Numbered from the stretch's first letter, positions 7,435 to 17,761 are shown. The stretch: DNA of 64,000 nt from Sphingomonas oligoaromativorans (GCF_011762195.1 NZ_JAASQK010000007.1:150839-214838); one strand, 5' to 3'. Notes: generated by a model not told the origin, from the letters alone. Numbers and translations are program-made.

Positions 7435-9570
7435 GTGCTCAGACAGTATGAACTTGTGGAACGGGTCCGTCGCTACGACCCGGAGGCCGACGAGGCGCTG
7501 ATTAACCGCGCCTATGTGTTTTCGATGCAGGCGCACGGCTCGCAGAAGCGGGCGTCGGGCGATCCCTATTTCAGCCACCCGATCGAGGTGGCCGGCATCC
7601 TCACCGATCTCCGCCTCGACGACGAGACGATCGTCACCGCGATCCTGCACGACACGATCGAGGACACCGTCGCCACCTATGAGGAGATCGAGCGGCTGTT
7701 CGGCCCGAACGTCGCGCGGATGGTGGACGGCGTCACCAAGCTCTCCAAGATCGAGGCGCAGTCCGAAAGCGAGCGCGCCGCCGAGAATCTGCGCAAGTTC
7801 CTGCTGGCGATGTCCGACGACATCCGCGTGCTGCTGGTGAAGCTGGCCGACCGGCTCCACAACATGCGCACGCTCCATCACATCCCCAACGAAGCGAAGC
7901 GCCGTCGCATCGCCAAGGAGACGATGGACATCTACGCGCCGCTCGCCGAGCGCGTGGGCATGTACGAGTTCATGAAGGAAATGCAGACGCTCGCCTTCCA
8001 GATCCTCGAACCCGAAGCCTATGAGTCGATCACCAAGCGCCTCGCCCAGCTTCAGGAGGGCGGCGGGGACCGGATCGCGCGGATCGCCTCCGGCCTCACG
8101 CTGCTGCTCGGCCGCCACGGCATCCAGGCCGAGGTGACGGGCCGCGAGAAGCATCCTTACTCGATCTGGCGCAAGATGACCGAGCGCCACATCAGCTTCG
8201 AGCAGCTTTCCGACGTCATGGCCTTCCGCTGCGTGGTGGCGGATACGGAGCAATGCTACCGCACGCTCGGCCTGATCCACGAACGCTGGCCGATGGTGCC
8301 GGGGCGCTTCAAGGATTATGTCTCGACGCCCAAGCGCAACGGCTATCGATCGCTGCACACCTCGGTGATCCACAACGAGAAGGTGCGGATCGAGATCCAG
8401 ATCCGATCCGAGGCGATGCACGCGCAGGCCGAATATGGCTATGCCGCGCACTGGGCCTACAAGCAGGGCACCGCAGCCGACATCGGCGGCACCAAGGTGA
8501 GCTGGATTCGCGACCTCGTCGAAATCCTCGACCATGCCGAGAGCCCGGAAGAGCTGCTCGAGCATACCCGCATGGCGATGTATCAGGATCGCATCTTCGC
8601 CTTCACGCCCAATGGCGAGCTGATCCAGCTTCCCAAGGGCTCGACCCCGATCGACTTCGCCTATGCGGTCCACACCGATCTCGGCAACCAGGCGGTGGGC
8701 GCCAAGGTCAACGGCCGCCTGGTGCCGCTGCGCACCGCGATCCAGAATGGCGATCAGGTGCAGATCCTGAAGTCCGCCGCGCAGCAGCCGCAGCCCGAAT
8801 GGCTGAACTTCGTGGTGACGGGCAAGGCGCGGGCGTCGCTGCGCCGCTTCGTCCGCCACAAGGAGCGCGAGGAGATGATCGCGCTCGGCCGGAAATTCTA
8901 CGACGAGATCGTCTCGCGGCTTCCCGCCCCGCTGGGGCCGGACGCACTGGGGCAGGCGCTCAAGCGGCTCCATCTCGGCGACGAGGGCGCGCTCATGGAA
9001 GCGATCGCGCGCCGCACCATCGACGATGCCGCCGTGACCGAGGCGCTGATGCCGGGCGCCGCCGGGATCGCGCGCCCCGCGACCCGCCCGCTGCCGCAGC
9101 GCGACGCCGTGTCGATCCGCGGCCTCACCCCCGGCGTCGCCTTCCGGCTGGCGGACTGCTGCCATCCCGTGCCGGGGGACCGCATCGTCGGCCTGCGCCG
9201 CCCCGATGCGCCGGTCGAGGTCCACACCATCGACTGCGCCTCGCTGGCGAGCGGATCGGCGGATGCGGACTGGGTGGACCTTGCCTGGGGCGACAAGTCG
9301 GACGGCGGCACCGCGCGGCTGTCGATCATCCTGCGCAACGAGCCCGGCGCGCTGGGCGCGATGGCGAGCATCCTCGGCGCGCACGCGGCCAACATCCTCA
9401 ACCTCACGCTCGTCCACCGCGACGGCAGCTTCCACACCTTCCTGGTGGACCTGGAGGTGCATGACCTCGCGCACCTGATGCGCATCCTCGCGGCGCTGCG
9501 CGCGGCGGATGCGATCTCGCAGGCCGAGCGCGTGCGGCTCGGCGACGAGGAGCGCTGGGAGGCGGCCTGA
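7435..9570 (+). CDS. Bifunctional (p)ppGpp synthetase/hydrolase, RelA/SpoT family
   Basis: A 711-residue long RSH enzyme, the only one in the window. The hydrolase HD domain is intact (HDTIEDT near residue 72). The synthetase domain has RFKDYVSTPKRNGYRSLHTS near 290-305 and EIQIRSEAMHAQAEYG near 320. A TGS domain (FTPNGELIQLPKGSTPIDFA, about 390-450) and a C-terminal ACT domain (about 626-705) follow. It therefore looks able both to make and to degrade the alarmone, as in single-RSH alphaproteobacteria. Translation starts with GTG, giving the family-typical LRQYELVERVRRYDP; the ribosome site is weak. Confidence 0.95.
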   Translation: MLRQYELVERVRRYDPEADEALINRAYVFSMQAHGSQKRASGDPYFSHPIEVAGILTDLRLDDETIVTAILHDTIEDTVATYEEIERLFGPNVARMVDGVTKLSKIEAQSESERAAENLRKFLLAMSDDIRVLLVKLADRLHNMRTLHHIPNEAKRRRIAKETMDIYAPLAERVGMYEFMKEMQTLAFQILEPEAYESITKRLAQLQEGGGDRIARIASGLTLLLGRHGIQAEVTGREKHPYSIWRKMTERHISFEQLSDVMAFRCVVADTEQCYRTLGLIHERWPMVPGRFKDYVSTPKRNGYRSLHTSVIHNEKVRIEIQIRSEAMHAQAEYGYAAHWAYKQGTAADIGGTKVSWIRDLVEILDHAESPEELLEHTRMAMYQDRIFAFTPNGELIQLPKGSTPIDFAYAVHTDLGNQAVGAKVNGRLVPLRTAIQNGDQVQILKSAAQQPQPEWLNFVVTGKARASLRRFVRHKEREEMIALGRKFYDEIVSRLPAPLGPDALGQALKRLHLGDEGALMEAIARRTIDDAAVTEALMPGAAGIARPATRPLPQRDAVSIRGLTPGVAFRLADCCHPVPGDRIVGLRRPDAPVEVHTIDCASLASGSADADWVDLAWGDKSDGGTARLSIILRNEPGALGAMASILGAHAANILNLTLVHRDGSFHTFLVDLEVHDLAHLMRILAALRAADAISQAERVRLGDEERWEAA

Positions 9571-9588
9571 ACGCCGCCTCCCGCCCGA

Positions 9589-9897
9589 TCAATCCTCGGG
9601 GATGGCGCGGGCGTCGGTGACGGCGTCGAGCGGGATCGCGCCATAGACGTGCGGGAAGAGCTGCCCGCCCCGCGACGGCTCCCACTTCACGCTGTCGCCC
9701 AGCGCGTCGAGATCGACCTCGGCCAGCACCAGATCGGAGAGGCCGGCGAAATGCTTGGCCGCCGTCTCGGCCACCTGATCGGCGGAGGAGAGGTGGATAT
9801 AGCCGTCCTCAATGTCGATCGGCGCGCCGGTGAACACGCCACGATCCTGCCAGCCTGCCCACTGGCCCGCCGTCAGAATCTTGTAAGCCTTACTCAT
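9589..9897 (-). CDS. DUF952 family protein
   Basis: A 102-residue protein with the DUF952 pattern: YKILTAGQWAGWQDRGVFTG near the start, GYIHLSSADQVAETAAKHFA in the middle, and WEPSRGGQLFPHVYGAIPLD. The family is widespread in bacteria and has no established biochemical role; some members are fused to transferases. The start at 9897 has AGGAC upstream; a reading from 9945 adds 16 doubtful residues. It converges with the RelA/SpoT gene. Confidence 0.8.
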   Translation of the reverse strand: MSKAYKILTAGQWAGWQDRGVFTGAPIDIEDGYIHLSSADQVAETAAKHFAGLSDLVLAEVDLDALGDSVKWEPSRGGQLFPHVYGAIPLDAVTDARAIPED

Positions 9898-10013
9898 GCG
9901 CGTGTCCTGTCCGGGATTGGTCTTGTTCAACGCCCCATGCCGCACGGGCGGGCGTTCGTCGAGCGTCCGGGCGCTGCCCGTCCCGCAGATTAGCCCAATT
10001 TCACAGCGCCAGC

Positions 10014-10048
10014 AAAAAGGGCCACCGGAGACGGTCTCCGATGGCCCC
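10014..10048 (-). terminator. Rho-independent terminator after edd
   Basis: On the minus strand a stem of about 14 bp (GGGCCATCGGAGACC with GGTCTCCGGTGGCCC, one mismatch) is followed by a run of five T. It lies 26 bp beyond the edd stop and closes the zwf-pgl-edd unit. Confidence 0.75.
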
Positions 10049-10074
10049 GATGGCGTCTATGGAAGGAAATCCGC

Positions 10075-11901
10075 TCAGACGATGGCGTCCATCGCCGCCA
10101 GCATCGCCGAGCCGCCCTTCTCCGCTTCGTCCGCGCCGTGGCGCATGAAGGCGAAGAGTTCGCGGCCGGTGCCGAGCGGCGGGGGCGGCGGGGACGCGGG
10201 ATCGCGGCCCTCCCACTCGTCCTGATCGACCAGCACTTCGAGCGAACCCTCCTCGGCCGACAGGCGGATCATGTCGCCGTCGCGGACGCGCGCGAGCGGC
10301 CCGCCGCCCAGCGCTTCCGGGGAGACATGGATCGCCGCAGGCACCTTGCCCGACGCGCCCGACATGCGCCCGTCGGTGACGAGCGCGACACGGAAGCCCT
10401 TGTCCTGCAACACGCCGAGCGGCGGAGTCAGCTTGTGGAGTTCCGGCATTCCCGTGGCGCGCGGCCCCTGGAAGCGGACCACCACCACCACGTCACGCTC
10501 CAGTTCGCCCGCCTTGAACGCGGCCAGCACCTCGTTCTGATCCGAGAAGACGCGCGCGGGCGCCTCGATCGTCCAGCGTGCGGGATCGACGGCGCTGTTC
10601 TTGAAGATAGCGCGGCCGATATTGCCCTTCACCAGCCGCATCCCGCCATCCGGCTGGAACGGGTGACTGGCCGGGCGGAGCATGTTCTCGTCGAGCGGCT
10701 TTTCCGGCGCCGGCTCCCACACGAGCACATCGTCCTTGAAGCGCGGCGCGGTGGTATAGGCGGAGAAGCCCTCCTTCGCGACCGTCAGGATGTCTCCGTG
10801 GAGCAGGCCATGCTCCAGCAGTGACGAGATGACGTAGGCAAGGCCGCCCGCCGCCTCGAAATGGTTCACGTCGCCCGCGCCGTTGGGATAGACGCGCGCC
10901 ACCAGCGGGATCACGGAGGAGAGGCGATCGAAATCCTCCCAGTCGATGATGATGCCCGCCGCCCGCGCGATGGCGGGGAGGTGGATGGCATGGTTGGTCG
11001 AGCCGCCGGTCGCCAGCAGGCCGATGGCCGCGTTGACGATCGCCTTCTCGTCGACGACCTTGCCGAGCGGACGATAATCCTCGCCGCCCCAGCCGATCTC
11101 GGCGAGGCGGTGGACGGCCGCGCGGGTCAACTCCTGACGCAGCTTCGTGCCCGGATTGACGAAGGCCGAGTTCGGGACATGCAGCCCCATCATCTCCATC
11201 ATCATCTGGTTGGAGTTGGCGGTGCCGTAGAAGGTGCAGGTGCCCGCGCCATGATAAGAGGCGGCCTCCGCCTCCAGCAGCTCCTCACGGCCGCATTTGC
11301 CTTCCGCGTAGAGCTGGCGGACGCGCACCTTCTCCTTGTTGGCCAGGCCCGAGGGCATCGGGCCGGCCGGGATCAGGATTGCAGGCAGATGGCCGAAGCG
11401 CAGCGCGCCGATCAGCAGGCCCGGCACGATCTTGTCGCAGATGCCGAGCATCGCGGTGCCCTCGAACATGCCGTGCGACAGGCCGACCGCCGCCGACAGC
11501 GCGATCACGTCGCGGCTGAACAGCGACAGGTCCATGCCCGCCAGCCCCTGCGTCACGCCGTCGCACATCGCCGGCACGCCGCCCGCGACCTGCGCCGTCG
11601 CGCCCACCTCGCGCGCCCAGAGCTTCATCTGCTCGGGGTAGCGATAATAAGGCTGATGCGCCGACAGCATGTCGTTGTAGGCGGTGACGATGCCGATGTT
11701 CATGGCACCGCCCGCGCGGATGCTCGCCTTGTCCTCGCCCGCCGCCGCGAAGCCGTGGGCAAGGTTGCCGCAGCCCATGCGCGAGCGGTCGACACCCTGC
11801 TCGCGCTGGGCCTCGATCAGATCGAGATAGCGCTTCCGCGTCGGGGCCGAACGCTCGATGATGCGGGCGGTGACGGCCGCGACGGCGGGATGGAGGCTCA
11901 T
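10075..11901 (-). CDS. edd: Phosphogluconate dehydratase
   Basis: A 608-residue IlvD/Edd-family dehydratase that converts 6-phosphogluconate to KDPG, the first dedicated step of the Entner-Doudoroff pathway. It shows the cluster-ligand cysteine motifs ([43 protein letters not shown]) and the C-terminal [20 protein letters not shown]. Its length matches Edd (about 600) rather than IlvD, and its partners zwf and pgl confirm the pathway. It overlaps pgl by 4 bp (ATGA). The KDPG aldolase gene is not in the window. Confidence 0.96.
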   Translation of the reverse strand: MSLHPAVAAVTARIIERSAPTRKRYLDLIEAQREQGVDRSRMGCGNLAHGFAAAGEDKASIRAGGAMNIGIVTAYNDMLSAHQPYYRYPEQMKLWAREVGATAQVAGGVPAMCDGVTQGLAGMDLSLFSRDVIALSAAVGLSHGMFEGTAMLGICDKIVPGLLIGALRFGHLPAILIPAGPMPSGLANKEKVRVRQLYAEGKCGREELLEAEAASYHGAGTCTFYGTANSNQMMMEMMGLHVPNSAFVNPGTKLRQELTRAAVHRLAEIGWGGEDYRPLGKVVDEKAIVNAAIGLLATGGSTNHAIHLPAIARAAGIIIDWEDFDRLSSVIPLVARVYPNGAGDVNHFEAAGGLAYVISSLLEHGLLHGDILTVAKEGFSAYTTAPRFKDDVLVWEPAPEKPLDENMLRPASHPFQPDGGMRLVKGNIGRAIFKNSAVDPARWTIEAPARVFSDQNEVLAAFKAGELERDVVVVVRFQGPRATGMPELHKLTPPLGVLQDKGFRVALVTDGRMSGASGKVPAAIHVSPEALGGGPLARVRDGDMIRLSAEEGSLEVLVDQDEWEGRDPASPPPPPLGTGRELFAFMRHGADEAEKGGSAMLAAMDAIV

Positions 11902-12596
11902 GCCTGGCTCCAGTGGATGTCGATCGCCTGCTCGGCATCGGCCAGCACGCGGCCGATCGGATAGGCCGACTTCGCACCCTGCTCGATCGCTTCCTCCAGC
12001 ACCGCGCGCTTCTTGTCGCCCGCGATGGTGAGCAGGATCGTGCGCGCCGACAGGATCGCCGAACGGGTGAGCGTCACGCGTGCCACCGGCGCCTCCGGCG
12101 GCAGCGGATCGGGCATGGTGCCGATCGCGCGGCGCGGGCTCGACAGCGCCTCGTCATAATCGGGGCCGGGGAAGATCGAAGCGGTGTGCCCGTCCGTCCC
12201 CATGCCGAGCCACACCAGATCCGGCGGCCACTTGAGATCCTTGAGGCGCGCTTCCGCCGCGTCGCCGGCCTGGCGATAGCCGAGGTTCGCGCTCACCGTC
12301 GGCACGACGCGTGCGCCGAGCGGCATGAAATGCTTCGCCAGCAGCGCGACGTTGGAGAGCGGGTCGTCCACCGGCACGAGGCGGTCGTCGCCCGGCACGA
12401 TGGTGACGCGCTTCCAGTTGATCTTCGCATCCTTCAGCCGATCGAAGATCGGGATCGGCGACTTGCCGCCCGGCAGCGCCAGCAGGCAGTCGTTGCGGGC
12501 GTCGAGCGCGCTTTCGATGATGAAGCCGACATCGCCCGCGACGGCATCGGCCATCTCGTCGGACGTGTCATATTCCCACCACTCGGCTTCAATCAT
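11898..12596 (-). CDS. pgl: 6-phosphogluconolactonase
   Basis: A 232-residue DevB/SOL-type lactonase that hydrolyses 6-phosphogluconolactone to 6-phosphogluconate between Zwf and Edd. The motifs LALPGGKSPIPIFDRL, WKRVTIVPGDDRLVPVDDP, and LVWLGMGTDGHTASIFPG are diagnostic. The start at 12596 is chosen because GGAG lies 9 bp upstream; the start at 12611 has poor spacing. The gene begins inside the last codons of zwf and its stop overlaps edd by 4 bp, so the three are translated as a coupled unit. Confidence 0.95.
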   Translation of the reverse strand: MIEAEWWEYDTSDEMADAVAGDVGFIIESALDARNDCLLALPGGKSPIPIFDRLKDAKINWKRVTIVPGDDRLVPVDDPLSNVALLAKHFMPLGARVVPTVSANLGYRQAGDAAEARLKDLKWPPDLVWLGMGTDGHTASIFPGPDYDEALSSPRRAIGTMPDPLPPEAPVARVTLTRSAILSARTILLTIAGDKKRAVLEEAIEQGAKSAYPIGRVLADAEQAIDIHWSQA

Positions 12597-14082
12597 GCCA
12601 ATGCACTCCATCTCTCTCCGTCAGCGCGATCGCCGCCGAAGGCCCCCACGTCCCCGCACCATAAGGACGCGGTGTGACATTGGCGGCATCCCAGCCGTCG
12701 CGGATCGCGTCGATCCATTCCCATTGCGCCTCCACCTCGTCGCGACGGACGAACAGGGTGGGATCGCCTTCGATCAGGTCCAGCAGCAGCCGCTCATAGG
12801 CGATGCGGCGGCGGAAGCCGGCGAATGCCGTGGTGAGCGACAGATCGAGCGGCACTTCCCTCAAACGAATGCCGTCGCGATCGAGGCCCGGCTCCTTCGC
12901 CATCACCATCAGGCGGATGCTTTCCTCCGGCTGGAGGCGGATCAGCAGCTTGTTCGATTGCAGCACCGCGCCGCGACCGGCGAAGATCGAGTGCGGCACC
13001 TCGCGGAACTGGATCACGATCTCCGAATGGCGGTTGGGCAGGCGCTTGCCGGTGCGCAGATAGAAAGGCACGCCGTGCCAGCGCCAATTGTCGACATGCG
13101 CCTTCACCGCGACGAAGGTTTCGGTGTTGGAGGGCTTGCCCAGCTCGTCGATATAGCCCGGCACCGATTTCCCGCCGACGGCGCCCTCGGTGTACTGGCC
13201 GGTGACGGTGTGCGTCGCCACCGTCGCGCGGTCGATGCGGCGGAGCGAGCGGAGCACCTTCACCTTCTCGTCGCGGACCGAACGCGGGCCGAAACGAGCC
13301 GGCGGCTCCATCGCCACCAGCGCGAGCAACTGGAGCATGTGGTTCTGCACCATGTCGCGGAGAGCGCCGACGCCGTCATAATAGGAAACGCGGCCTTCGA
13401 GCCCGACCGTCTCGCCAACGGTGATCTGGACATGCTCGATATTCTCGGCGTTCCACAGCGGCTCAAACATGCGGTTGCCGAAGCGCAGAGCCAGCAGGTT
13501 CTGGACGGTCTCCTTGCCGAGATAATGGTCGATGCGGAAGGTCTGCGCCTCGGTATAGGCATCCGCCACCGCGTCGTTGATGACCGCCGAGGAGGCGAGA
13601 TCGTGGCCGAGCGGCTTCTCCAGCCCGACGCGCACGTTCGGGCCGTCGAGCCCCGCCAGCTTCAGGCCCGCGATGGTCGATCCGAACAGCGACGGCGCGG
13701 TGGAGAGATAGATCGCGGTGTGCTGGTTGCGATCGGTGCCCATCACATCCTTGAGCGCCGTGAAGCTCTCGGGCTTCGACGCGTCGAGCGGCACATAATG
13801 CAGGCGATCGAGGAAGGAGGGGATCGCCTCGGGCTTGCGCGCCTCGGCCGCGAGGAACTTCTCCAGCGCCTCGGCCGCCACCTTGCGGAAGCCCTCGTCG
13901 TCGAGGTCCGATCGCGCGGTGCCGATGATCTTGACGTCCGCCGCGATCAGCCCCTCGGCATGGAGCGAGAAGAGCGAGGGCAGCAGCATCCGCTGCGACA
14001 GGTCGCCGGTCGCGCCGAACAGCAGCAGCCGGCTGGCGGGCAGGGTGGCGGTGGAGGGCGTCCGTGCGAAACTATCGGTCAT
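12589..14082 (-). CDS. zwf: Glucose-6-phosphate dehydrogenase
   Basis: A 497-residue enzyme that oxidises glucose 6-phosphate with NAD(P)+. The dinucleotide-binding loop LLLFGATGDLSQRMLLPSLF lies near residues 20-38, and the substrate-binding RIDHYLGKETVQNL near residue 180 carries the catalytic His. The start at 14082 gives the usual N-terminus; longer readings add only charged filler. It heads the zwf-pgl-edd operon, closed by a terminator after edd. In several sphingomonads a glucokinase gene follows edd; it is absent here. Confidence 0.97.
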   Translation of the reverse strand: MTDSFARTPSTATLPASRLLLFGATGDLSQRMLLPSLFSLHAEGLIAADVKIIGTARSDLDDEGFRKVAAEALEKFLAAEARKPEAIPSFLDRLHYVPLDASKPESFTALKDVMGTDRNQHTAIYLSTAPSLFGSTIAGLKLAGLDGPNVRVGLEKPLGHDLASSAVINDAVADAYTEAQTFRIDHYLGKETVQNLLALRFGNRMFEPLWNAENIEHVQITVGETVGLEGRVSYYDGVGALRDMVQNHMLQLLALVAMEPPARFGPRSVRDEKVKVLRSLRRIDRATVATHTVTGQYTEGAVGGKSVPGYIDELGKPSNTETFVAVKAHVDNWRWHGVPFYLRTGKRLPNRHSEIVIQFREVPHSIFAGRGAVLQSNKLLIRLQPEESIRLMVMAKEPGLDRDGIRLREVPLDLSLTTAFAGFRRRIAYERLLLDLIEGDPTLFVRRDEVEAQWEWIDAIRDGWDAANVTPRPYGAGTWGPSAAIALTERDGVHWHD

Positions 14083-14190
14083 GCAGGCATCTCTCGATGG
14101 CGGGCTCTGGCGAGCCTCCGGGCTTCTTTGGCTCAACGGGGCCGGAAAGGCTAGATGGCAGCGTTGTCTTTTCCGGTCTCCGTCACTCTC

Positions 14191-15843
14191 CTAGCGGCGT
14201 TCCGACGCCGTTTTCCCACGGATGGCGGCAAACTCCGATCCGGTGTTCCACACAGGCCATTCGCGCGAGTCCGCGAGGCGGCGGCCGATGGTGTAGAACA
14301 GGGTGACATCCTGCGCCGCGCCGCGCAGATCCCAGTCCGCGCTCCAGGTGTCGCAGGTCTGGTGATAGCAGTGCGCAGTGTAATCGCTCACCCACTTGTC
14401 CCCAGCCTCCCGGCCGCCCTTCACGAGATCGGCGCCACCGCCGGCCCCCATCAGCAGCAGCGTCGGCACGCCGCGCTTGGCGAGCGAGAAATGGTCGGCG
14501 CGATAGAAGAGTCCGCGCTCGGGCTTGGCGTCGGGCGTGACGGTGCGGCCCTGCTTCGCGGCGGCTTCGGCGAGATCCTTCTCGAGGCTGTCCTGCCCGG
14601 CGCCGATCAGCACCACGTCGCGCGCGGGGCCGGCGGTCTGGAGGATGTCGATGGTCAGCGCGCCGACCGTCTTCGCCAGCGGATAGACCGGGTTCTGCGC
14701 ATAATATTCGGAGCCGAGCAGGCCGCGCTCCTCGGCGGTCCACAGGCCGAAGACGATGGTGCGATCCGGCTGCGGCCCCGCCTTGAACGCCTTCGCGAGC
14801 GCCAGCACGCCGGCGACGCCGAGGCCGTCGTCATTGGCGCCGGGGCGGATCGTCCGTCCCTGCGCGTCGGGCGCGCCGACGCCATAGGCATCCCAGTGCG
14901 CGCCATAGAGGATCGATTCGTCGGGGTGGGCCTTGCCGGGAATCTTGGCCAGCACATTGTGGCTCTCGATCCGGGTCGACTGGACCGGCATGTCGATCGA
15001 GAAACGCGCCCCGTCGAGCGGCACCGGGCGGAAGTCCGCCGAACGGGCCTTCACCTTGAGCTGCGCGAGATCGAGCCCGGCCTTGGCGAAAAGCTTTGTC
15101 GCGAAGCCGTGGCTGATCCACGCCTGCAACGCCACCGGCGTCGGCGCGCCGGGCGCGGGCGGCAGCGCATAGGTGCCGCCCACCGTGTTGCCCGCGACGT
15201 TCCAGCCATAGCCGGCCGGGCCGTCCTCGTGGATCAGCAGCGCGCCGATCGCGCCCTGGCGTGCCGCTTCCTCATATTTGTAGGTCCAGCGGCCATAATA
15301 GGTCATCGCCTTGCCGCCGAACTTGCCGGCCGCCGGCTCGCCGGGCTGCGCTTCGAAATCGGGGTCGTTGACGAGGAAGACCGCGACCTTGCCGTGCAGA
15401 TCGACGCCCTTGAAGTCGTCCCAGCCGCGTTCCGGGGCGGAGACGCCATAGCCGACGAACACCATCGGCGCATTCTCGATGGCGACGCGATCGGTGGCGC
15501 GGGTGGTGGCGGGCGCGATGTCGCTGCCCGTCGCGATGGGCAGCGATGCGCCGCCCACCTCGACCTTCAGCGTGGAGGGCGTGCCGGCGATGTTGTGGAT
15601 CATCGGCACCGCCTGCGTCCACTGGCCGCCCGGACCGCCCGGCTGGAGGCCCAGCGCGCGGAAGCGGCCGACCAGATAGTCGATCGTCTTCTTTTCCCCC
15701 TCGGTGCCGGGCGCGCGGCCCTGATAGGCATCCGACGAGATGGTCTTCACCGTGGCCGACAGCTCGGCCGGGGTGATGGTGGGAGCAGGCGCCGCCGCCC
15801 AGAGCAGCGGCGTTGCGAGCAGCAGGGCGGCGGGCGTCTTCAT
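14191..15843 (-). CDS. Exported M28 family zinc peptidase
   Basis: A 550-residue precursor with a signal peptide (KTPAALLLATPLLWAAAP). A protease-associated (PA) domain lies inside the M28 aminopeptidase fold. Zinc-site motifs are visible in order: GAHWDAYGVG near residue 313, GANDDGLGVAGVLALA near 330, and TAEERGLLGSEYYA near 363 with the catalytic Glu. It probably acts in the periplasm or outside the cell on peptides. It sits 1 bp after the S10 peptidase gene, so the two exported peptidases form one operon. Confidence 0.9.
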   Translation of the reverse strand: MKTPAALLLATPLLWAAAPAPTITPAELSATVKTISSDAYQGRAPGTEGEKKTIDYLVGRFRALGLQPGGPGGQWTQAVPMIHNIAGTPSTLKVEVGGASLPIATGSDIAPATTRATDRVAIENAPMVFVGYGVSAPERGWDDFKGVDLHGKVAVFLVNDPDFEAQPGEPAAGKFGGKAMTYYGRWTYKYEEAARQGAIGALLIHEDGPAGYGWNVAGNTVGGTYALPPAPGAPTPVALQAWISHGFATKLFAKAGLDLAQLKVKARSADFRPVPLDGARFSIDMPVQSTRIESHNVLAKIPGKAHPDESILYGAHWDAYGVGAPDAQGRTIRPGANDDGLGVAGVLALAKAFKAGPQPDRTIVFGLWTAEERGLLGSEYYAQNPVYPLAKTVGALTIDILQTAGPARDVVLIGAGQDSLEKDLAEAAAKQGRTVTPDAKPERGLFYRADHFSLAKRGVPTLLLMGAGGGADLVKGGREAGDKWVSDYTAHCYHQTCDTWSADWDLRGAAQDVTLFYTIGRRLADSREWPVWNTGSEFAAIRGKTASERR

Positions 15844-15844
15844 C

Positions 15845-17359
15845 TTACAGCGCTCCGTAGGCGGCCATGATGTCATGGCGCAGCGCGGCGCCACTGTCGG
15901 GGCGCGCATAGAACATGTGCCCACCCGGATACATATGCAGCTTCACCCGGTTCGGCACGCCATAGGTCGGCATCTGCGCCACGATCAGGCGCGAGCCGTA
16001 ATAAGGGCAGGAAAGATCGTCCCAGCCATGGACGATCGTCACCGCCATCTTGGGATCGATCGCGATCGCCTTGCGCAGATCGGTGACGGGGTTGTCGCTG
16101 TTGTCGCGATCCCACTTGTTGTTCACGTCGAAGGAGAGCGCGTTGTAGCGCGCATCCACCTTCCAGCCGACCTGATTGGTCACGAAATCGACCATCGCCG
16201 AGGTGGTCGGCGCGATCAGCGTGGTGAGCAGCGGATCGCTATACTTCGCGTCGGCGCTCGCCGGGAAAGGATCGTAGGCGGTGAAGTTCGAGTCGTAGAC
16301 CGAGCCGATCTTGCCCTCGCCGCGACGGATCTCGCGCAGATAGGTGGCGATGTCGACGCGGCCGTTCATGCGGCGCACCAGCGTCGGATCGAGGCCGGTC
16401 AGCTCCGCCACCTTGGCCGAGAGGCGATCGGTCGCCGCCTTGTCCTCGGGGCCGGCGAGGAAATCCTGCACGAACTGGGTGCGGTCATAAAGCTCGACCG
16501 GACCCATCGTCTCGTCGTTGAGCGGCTTGCCCTGGCGTTCGAAATTGCCCGCCGCCATCGCCGGCAGGTTAATCATCCACGGCAGCGGCGAGAGCGCGTC
16601 GTCCTCGCCGATCGCGGGCGGATCGAGATAGGGCGACACCATCGTCATGCCGGAGATGCCGACGCCGAGCTGGGTCTGGAGATAATAGGCCAGACGCGGC
16701 ACGCGATAGCCGCCATAGCTTTCGCCGACGAGATATTTGCGGCTCGTCATGCGGTCGTTGGTGAGCAGCCAGTCATACACGACGCGGCTCAGATAATGGA
16801 TGTCGGCCTCGGCGTTGTAGAAGGCCTTCTTGGTCTGCTCGTCGTCGACGCGGGTGCGCGAGAAGCCGGTGCCGATCGGATCGATGAAGACGAGGTCGGT
16901 GAAGTCGAGCCAGCTCGCCGGATTGTCGCGCAGGATGGCGGGGTCGGAAGGCGCGTCGCCCTGCGCGCCGAACTGCACGCGCTTCGGCCCGATCGCGCCG
17001 AGGTTCAGATAGACGGACGCCGCGCCGGGGCCGCCGTTGAACGCGAAGGTGACGGGGCGCGAGGCGCCGCGGCCGGGCACGGTGTAGGCGGTATAGACCA
17101 CCTCGCCGATCGTCTTGCCCTTCTCGTCCTTGACCGGGATCGAGCCGACCGTGGCGGTGTAATCGAGGCGCTTGCCGCCGATCACCGCCGACTGCTTGAT
17201 CGATTTCGCTGCCGGGAAAGGCGTGAGATCGGAATCAGGCTTCGCCGCGTCCTTGGAGGCCTCCTTCGCATCGGCCTTGGGCGCCTTGTCGGCGGCGAGA
17301 GCAGGCGCACCCAGCGCCACGAGGAGGGAAACGCACGAGGCGAGCGAGATGATTCGCAT
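15845..17359 (-). CDS. Exported S10 family serine carboxypeptidase-like peptidase
   Basis: A 504-residue protein with a signal peptide (MRIISLASCVSLLVALGAPA, cleaved near AADKAP). The oxyanion region FAFNGGPGAASVYLNLGAIG, the nucleophile motif VGESYGGYRVPRLA (Ser near residue 215), and the late Asp (HGWDDLSCPYYGS) and His (YPGGHMFY) complete the S10 catalytic triad. A lysine- and alanine-rich linker of about 40 residues follows the signal. Bacterial S10 enzymes remove C-terminal residues from peptides outside the cytoplasm. AAGGGG precedes the start, and the M28 gene follows by 1 bp. Confidence 0.9.
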   Translation of the reverse strand: MRIISLASCVSLLVALGAPALAADKAPKADAKEASKDAAKPDSDLTPFPAAKSIKQSAVIGGKRLDYTATVGSIPVKDEKGKTIGEVVYTAYTVPGRGASRPVTFAFNGGPGAASVYLNLGAIGPKRVQFGAQGDAPSDPAILRDNPASWLDFTDLVFIDPIGTGFSRTRVDDEQTKKAFYNAEADIHYLSRVVYDWLLTNDRMTSRKYLVGESYGGYRVPRLAYYLQTQLGVGISGMTMVSPYLDPPAIGEDDALSPLPWMINLPAMAAGNFERQGKPLNDETMGPVELYDRTQFVQDFLAGPEDKAATDRLSAKVAELTGLDPTLVRRMNGRVDIATYLREIRRGEGKIGSVYDSNFTAYDPFPASADAKYSDPLLTTLIAPTTSAMVDFVTNQVGWKVDARYNALSFDVNNKWDRDNSDNPVTDLRKAIAIDPKMAVTIVHGWDDLSCPYYGSRLIVAQMPTYGVPNRVKLHMYPGGHMFYARPDSGAALRHDIMAAYGAL

Positions 17360-17505
17360 GGGAAGGAGGCCCCTTGAAGACAGCACCGGAAGTGCCGGGA
17401 AGGGCAGGCGTTAAATCATGCGATGGAAAGGGCCGCAAGGGCGGCAAGACGATATCGGGAACCCCGCGAGGGGATTTTTCTCTCAACCGAAATGTCTTGG
17501 AAAAC

Positions 17506-17580
17506 TGGAGCGGGCGAAGGGATTCGAACCCTCGACCCCAACCTTGGCAAGGTTGTGCTCTACCCCTGAGCTACGCCCGC
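17506..17580 (-). tRNA. tRNA-Gly (GCC anticodon)
   Basis: Read on the minus strand, the acceptor arm GCGGGCG pairs with CGCCCGC, followed by discriminator T and an encoded CCA (17508-17506). The D-arm GCTCAGGGGTAGAGC, the anticodon arm AACCTTGCCAAGGTT with anticodon GCC, and the T-arm GAGGGTTCGAATCCCTT all fold canonically. At 75 nt including CCA it is a full-length glycine tRNA. Confidence 0.97.
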
Positions 17581-17622
17581 TCTGGCGTTACCGTTCGGGG
17601 CGTGCCCCGCCGGTGGAGGGGG

Positions 17623-17651
17623 CCACTAGCACCGGCCTTTGGGGTCGGCAA
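17623..17651 (-). promoter_or_regulatory. Candidate promoter for tRNA-Gly
   Basis: On the minus strand, TTGCCG (17651-17646) and TAGTGG (17628-17623) are spaced by 17 bp and lie about 43 bp before the tRNA 5' end. Both hexamers are partial matches, so this is a suggestion only. Confidence 0.35.
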
Positions 17652-17761
17652 CCCCATTCGGACAACTTTTTTGCCCGAAGCCGTTCGAAACCCGTCCGGG
17701 GCTTGGCAGCCCGCCCTGCGCGACCACATAAGACGCCGGACACAAGATGGAGTGATCGAGC

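Noticed and set aside
7426..9474. A 682-residue minus-strand frame opposite the RelA/SpoT gene
   Set aside because: Shadow of a strongly conserved gene; composition (Asp/Arg/His/Leu repeats) is that of a complementary-frame artefact.
12325..14154. A 609-residue plus-strand frame opposite zwf
   Set aside because: Antisense to the intact zwf gene, with no domain; GC-rich shadow.
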